The notes under the pieces are model-generated. The model ran no database searches. It was not told the origin of the DNA and saw only the letters and a list, made by a program, of their open reading frames with translations. A stretch of 64,000 bases of DNA from a virus. Shown piece by piece: positions 62,687-64,000 of this stretch. Position 1 is the first letter of the stretch. Each line of letters starts with the position of its first letter. A program made the position numbers and the translations under genes. The stretch covers positions 1-64,000 of the IMG/VR virus record IMGVR_UViG_3300046642_000350; one strand, written 5' to 3'.

Positions 62687-62890
62687 ATGGCAACATGGCA
62701 CCAGCAACAGCGTCCGGTGAAGCTCTACCACCCGACACAATGGACTGTGGTGATCGATCCGCCTAACGAGATGCGCGCTCTTTACTGCACCAGCACGAAG
62801 GAGCTTGCCGAGGTGTATATGCGCAATCTTAAGGCGAATAACCCCGGTGCAGCGCAGCACGCCTACATCCTCCCCCCCGTGAAAGGATAA
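62687..62890 (+). CDS. Hypothetical early protein
   Basis: A 67-residue protein with the same leader and a Lys-Gly-stop end. It contains PVKLYHPTQWTVVIDPPNEM and a helix (KELAEVYMRNLKANNPG). Beta-hairpin plus helix layout like its neighbour. Function unknown. Confidence 0.6.
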   Translation: MATWHQQQRPVKLYHPTQWTVVIDPPNEMRALYCTSTKELAEVYMRNLKANNPGAAQHAYILPPVKG

Positions 62891-62894
62891 CACG

Positions 62895-63287
62895 ATGGAA
62901 CTTGATGTAACCCACATGGTAGAAGACGTTGACAGCATGGTCGAGCTTTCGGGCTCGGTGATGGAGCATGGCCGAGACGCCAGTCGTATCACCTGGAGCA
63001 ATGCCAAGGAGTACGGCAAGGACCGGCCGCTCTTGACTACAGACGAGGCACGCACCGCTGCCCGTGCCCATTTCCGCGAGTATGGAGCGTGGTCCGAGGA
63101 TGAGATTGCGGCGTGGTCTGAGGAGGAGCTGCAGGCTATCATGTGCCAAGACGTTGCCGCTGCAATCCGTGAGATGGAGCTTGCCGAGGACTATATGGAC
63201 TACGTTGCGCTTTGCGAGGAAGGCACGTTGTCCGGTTGCCTCTATAAAGGCGATGATGGGCGCTGGTACTTTTACCTTGGAATGTGA
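62895..63287 (+). CDS. Hypothetical acidic helical early protein
   Basis: A 130-residue acidic protein after the third identical leader. It has helices MVELSGSVMEHGRDASRITW, ARTAARAHFREYGAWSEDEI, a repeated WSEDE/WSEEE element and a C-terminal GCLYKGDDGRWYFYLGM hairpin. Related small proteins occur in many phages. Function unknown. Confidence 0.65.
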   Translation: MELDVTHMVEDVDSMVELSGSVMEHGRDASRITWSNAKEYGKDRPLLTTDEARTAARAHFREYGAWSEDEIAAWSEEELQAIMCQDVAAAIREMELAEDYMDYVALCEEGTLSGCLYKGDDGRWYFYLGM

Positions 63288-63361
63288 AGGATTGCGGCCC
63301 ATAGCCATCCACGCGGTGGCTATGAACGGCAATCCAGCCGACGCTCTTGAAAGGACACACT

Positions 63362-63658
63362 ATGAAGGTAAGAACATTTCAGGCTATCGTCACGAAGTAC
63401 ATTGGCCCGTCGAACGTCAAAGGGTCACGCATCAAGGCAAAGGCCAACGCAGGATCGGTCATATTGTCCTGGGACGGCGCCTTGGATACCGACGATAACC
63501 ACCACGCAGCCGCAAAGAAGCTCGCCAACAAGTTCGATTGGGTTGGTGAATGGCATTGCGGCGCTCTGCCGGATAATAGCGGTAACTGTTATGTGTGCAG
63601 CGATATTGGCGCCGGCCCTGTATTCGTGACTTATGACAGCAAGGAGGGGCGAAAATGA
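63362..63658 (+). CDS. Hypothetical early protein
   Basis: A 98-residue protein; ATG 63362 follows GAAAGGACACACT. It opens KVRTFQAIVTKYIGPSNVKG (a beta-strand), then SRIKAKANAGSVILSWD, a helix (HHAAAKKLANKFDW) and GDLPDNSGN-like turns (CGALPDNSGNCYV). This is a common phage pattern of unknown function. Confidence 0.65.
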   Translation: MKVRTFQAIVTKYIGPSNVKGSRIKAKANAGSVILSWDGALDTDDNHHAAAKKLANKFDWVGEWHCGALPDNSGNCYVCSDIGAGPVFVTYDSKEGRK

Positions 63659-63747
63659 CAACAGACTACAAGCACCACCTCATTCTGTGGTTTATGACGT
63701 GCTACGTCACGTTGCTGTGGCTTGCCTGCCTGATTTGGGTGTGGTAA
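63655..63747 (+). CDS. 30-residue membrane miniprotein
   Basis: Hand-translated, ATGA overlap with its upstream gene and GGAGG seven bases before the ATG. The product is a single hydrophobic, Trp-rich span (ILWFMTCYVTLLWLACLIWV). It likely sits in the inner membrane. Function unknown. Confidence 0.55.
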   Translation: MTTDYKHHLILWFMTCYVTLLWLACLIWVW

Positions 63748-63765
63748 ACGAAACCTGAAAGGAAT

Positions 63766-64000
63766 ATGAATATGGATATGGAAATCACCGAAACTACCGT
63801 TAAAAGACTGATAGAGGTTGTAGACGCCGGCCTTGTTACAGGGCTTGGCGTATCGAAACCAGGGCATATGTGTGTTGAAGCCGCTGTTTGCTTTGCTTTT
63901 GGCCTGCCCCACGGTGACGATCCCGCCTGCGTGCATCCGGCAATTCGGGCTCTAAAAATAAACCTTAATGATTCCCGATGGTCTTCCCCTGCCGCTCGCG
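63766..64000 (+). CDS. Conserved early protein, cut by the window edge
   Basis: The first 78 residues are seen. GAAAGGAAT precedes three in-frame ATG codons (63766, 63772, 63778). The sequence GLGVSKPGHMCVEAAVCFAF, then GLPHGDDPACVHPAIRALKI and LNDSRWSS is a pattern I have seen in phage and bacterial proteins of unknown function; its cysteines and His suggest metal binding. It continues beyond 64000. Confidence 0.7.
   Translation, partial: MNMDMEITETTVKRLIEVVDAGLVTGLGVSKPGHMCVEAAVCFAFGLPHGDDPACVHPAIRALKINLNDSRWSSPAAR

Overview
This window is part of a tailed double-stranded DNA phage genome, most likely a podovirus-like phage of an alphaproteobacterial or otherwise Gram-negative host. The phage identity rests on a complete packaging and head set: small and large terminase, a 763-residue portal, a scaffolding protein, a capsid protein, adaptor proteins, a tail-tube or nozzle-like protein and very large internal or ejection-type proteins. 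No tail tape measure, sheath or major tail-tube genes of a long-tailed phage are visible. The host guess is inference from a CtrA/OmpR-like winged-helix regulator, small secreted proteins and the GC-rich composition. The last gene runs off the right edge and the first bases are a repeat with open frames, so the genome is longer than this window.

Layout. (1) 1-13,859, plus strand: a tightly packed early/replication operon of about 25 genes, mostly joined by ATGA or TAATG overlaps. It holds a family A DNA polymerase with a cysteine-rich insert, a triple helix-turn-helix protein, two nucleotide-metabolism proteins (DUF4406 and a dATP/dGTP diphosphohydrolase-like protein), a Cas4/RecB-like nuclease with an apparent Fe-S cluster, a VRR-NUC nuclease, an SNF2-type ATPase, a zinc-containing candidate ssDNA-binding protein and an AEP primase-helicase. 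(2) 13,768-49,854, minus strand: the virion and lysis block, read from the portal leftwards. It carries the portal, a sulfotransferase, three tandem collagen-like proteins, a glycosyltransferase/methyltransferase island, scaffold, capsid, adaptors, more collagen-like fibres, a GH108 endolysin with holin-like proteins, and the nozzle and ejection proteins. (3) 49,920-53,031, plus strand: small terminase, a DEDD exonuclease, endonuclease VII and large terminase, behind a clear sigma70-like promoter. (4) 53,009-61,379, minus strand: membrane and secreted proteins, a winged-helix regulator with its own promoter/operator, a 1,182-residue collagen fibre and an IPT-domain protein. (5) 61,380-61,858: a regulatory region with seven GGTTGT half-sites and a strong promoter. 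(6) 61,859-64,000, plus strand: small early genes.

The most notable theme is the pairing of at least seven collagen-like (Gly-Pro-Thr rich) virion proteins with a sulfotransferase, a GT2-TPR-GH130-like fusion, a DUF4422-type glycosyltransferase, a sugar C-methyltransferase and a second methyltransferase, all in the same minus-strand block. I infer that the phage may decorate its collagen-like fibres (or host surface glycans) with methylated and sulfated sugars. The second theme is the replication module: the primase-helicase and the next protein end in the same DNA-encoded QLALDLP tail, which resembles a sliding-clamp binding motif, and the primase shares a motif with the candidate ssDNA-binding protein.

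No tRNA genes, integrase, phage RNA polymerase, reverse transcriptase or CRISPR array were recognised. Many genes are too short for routine gene calling; I list 14 proteins of 60 residues or fewer that I translated by hand.
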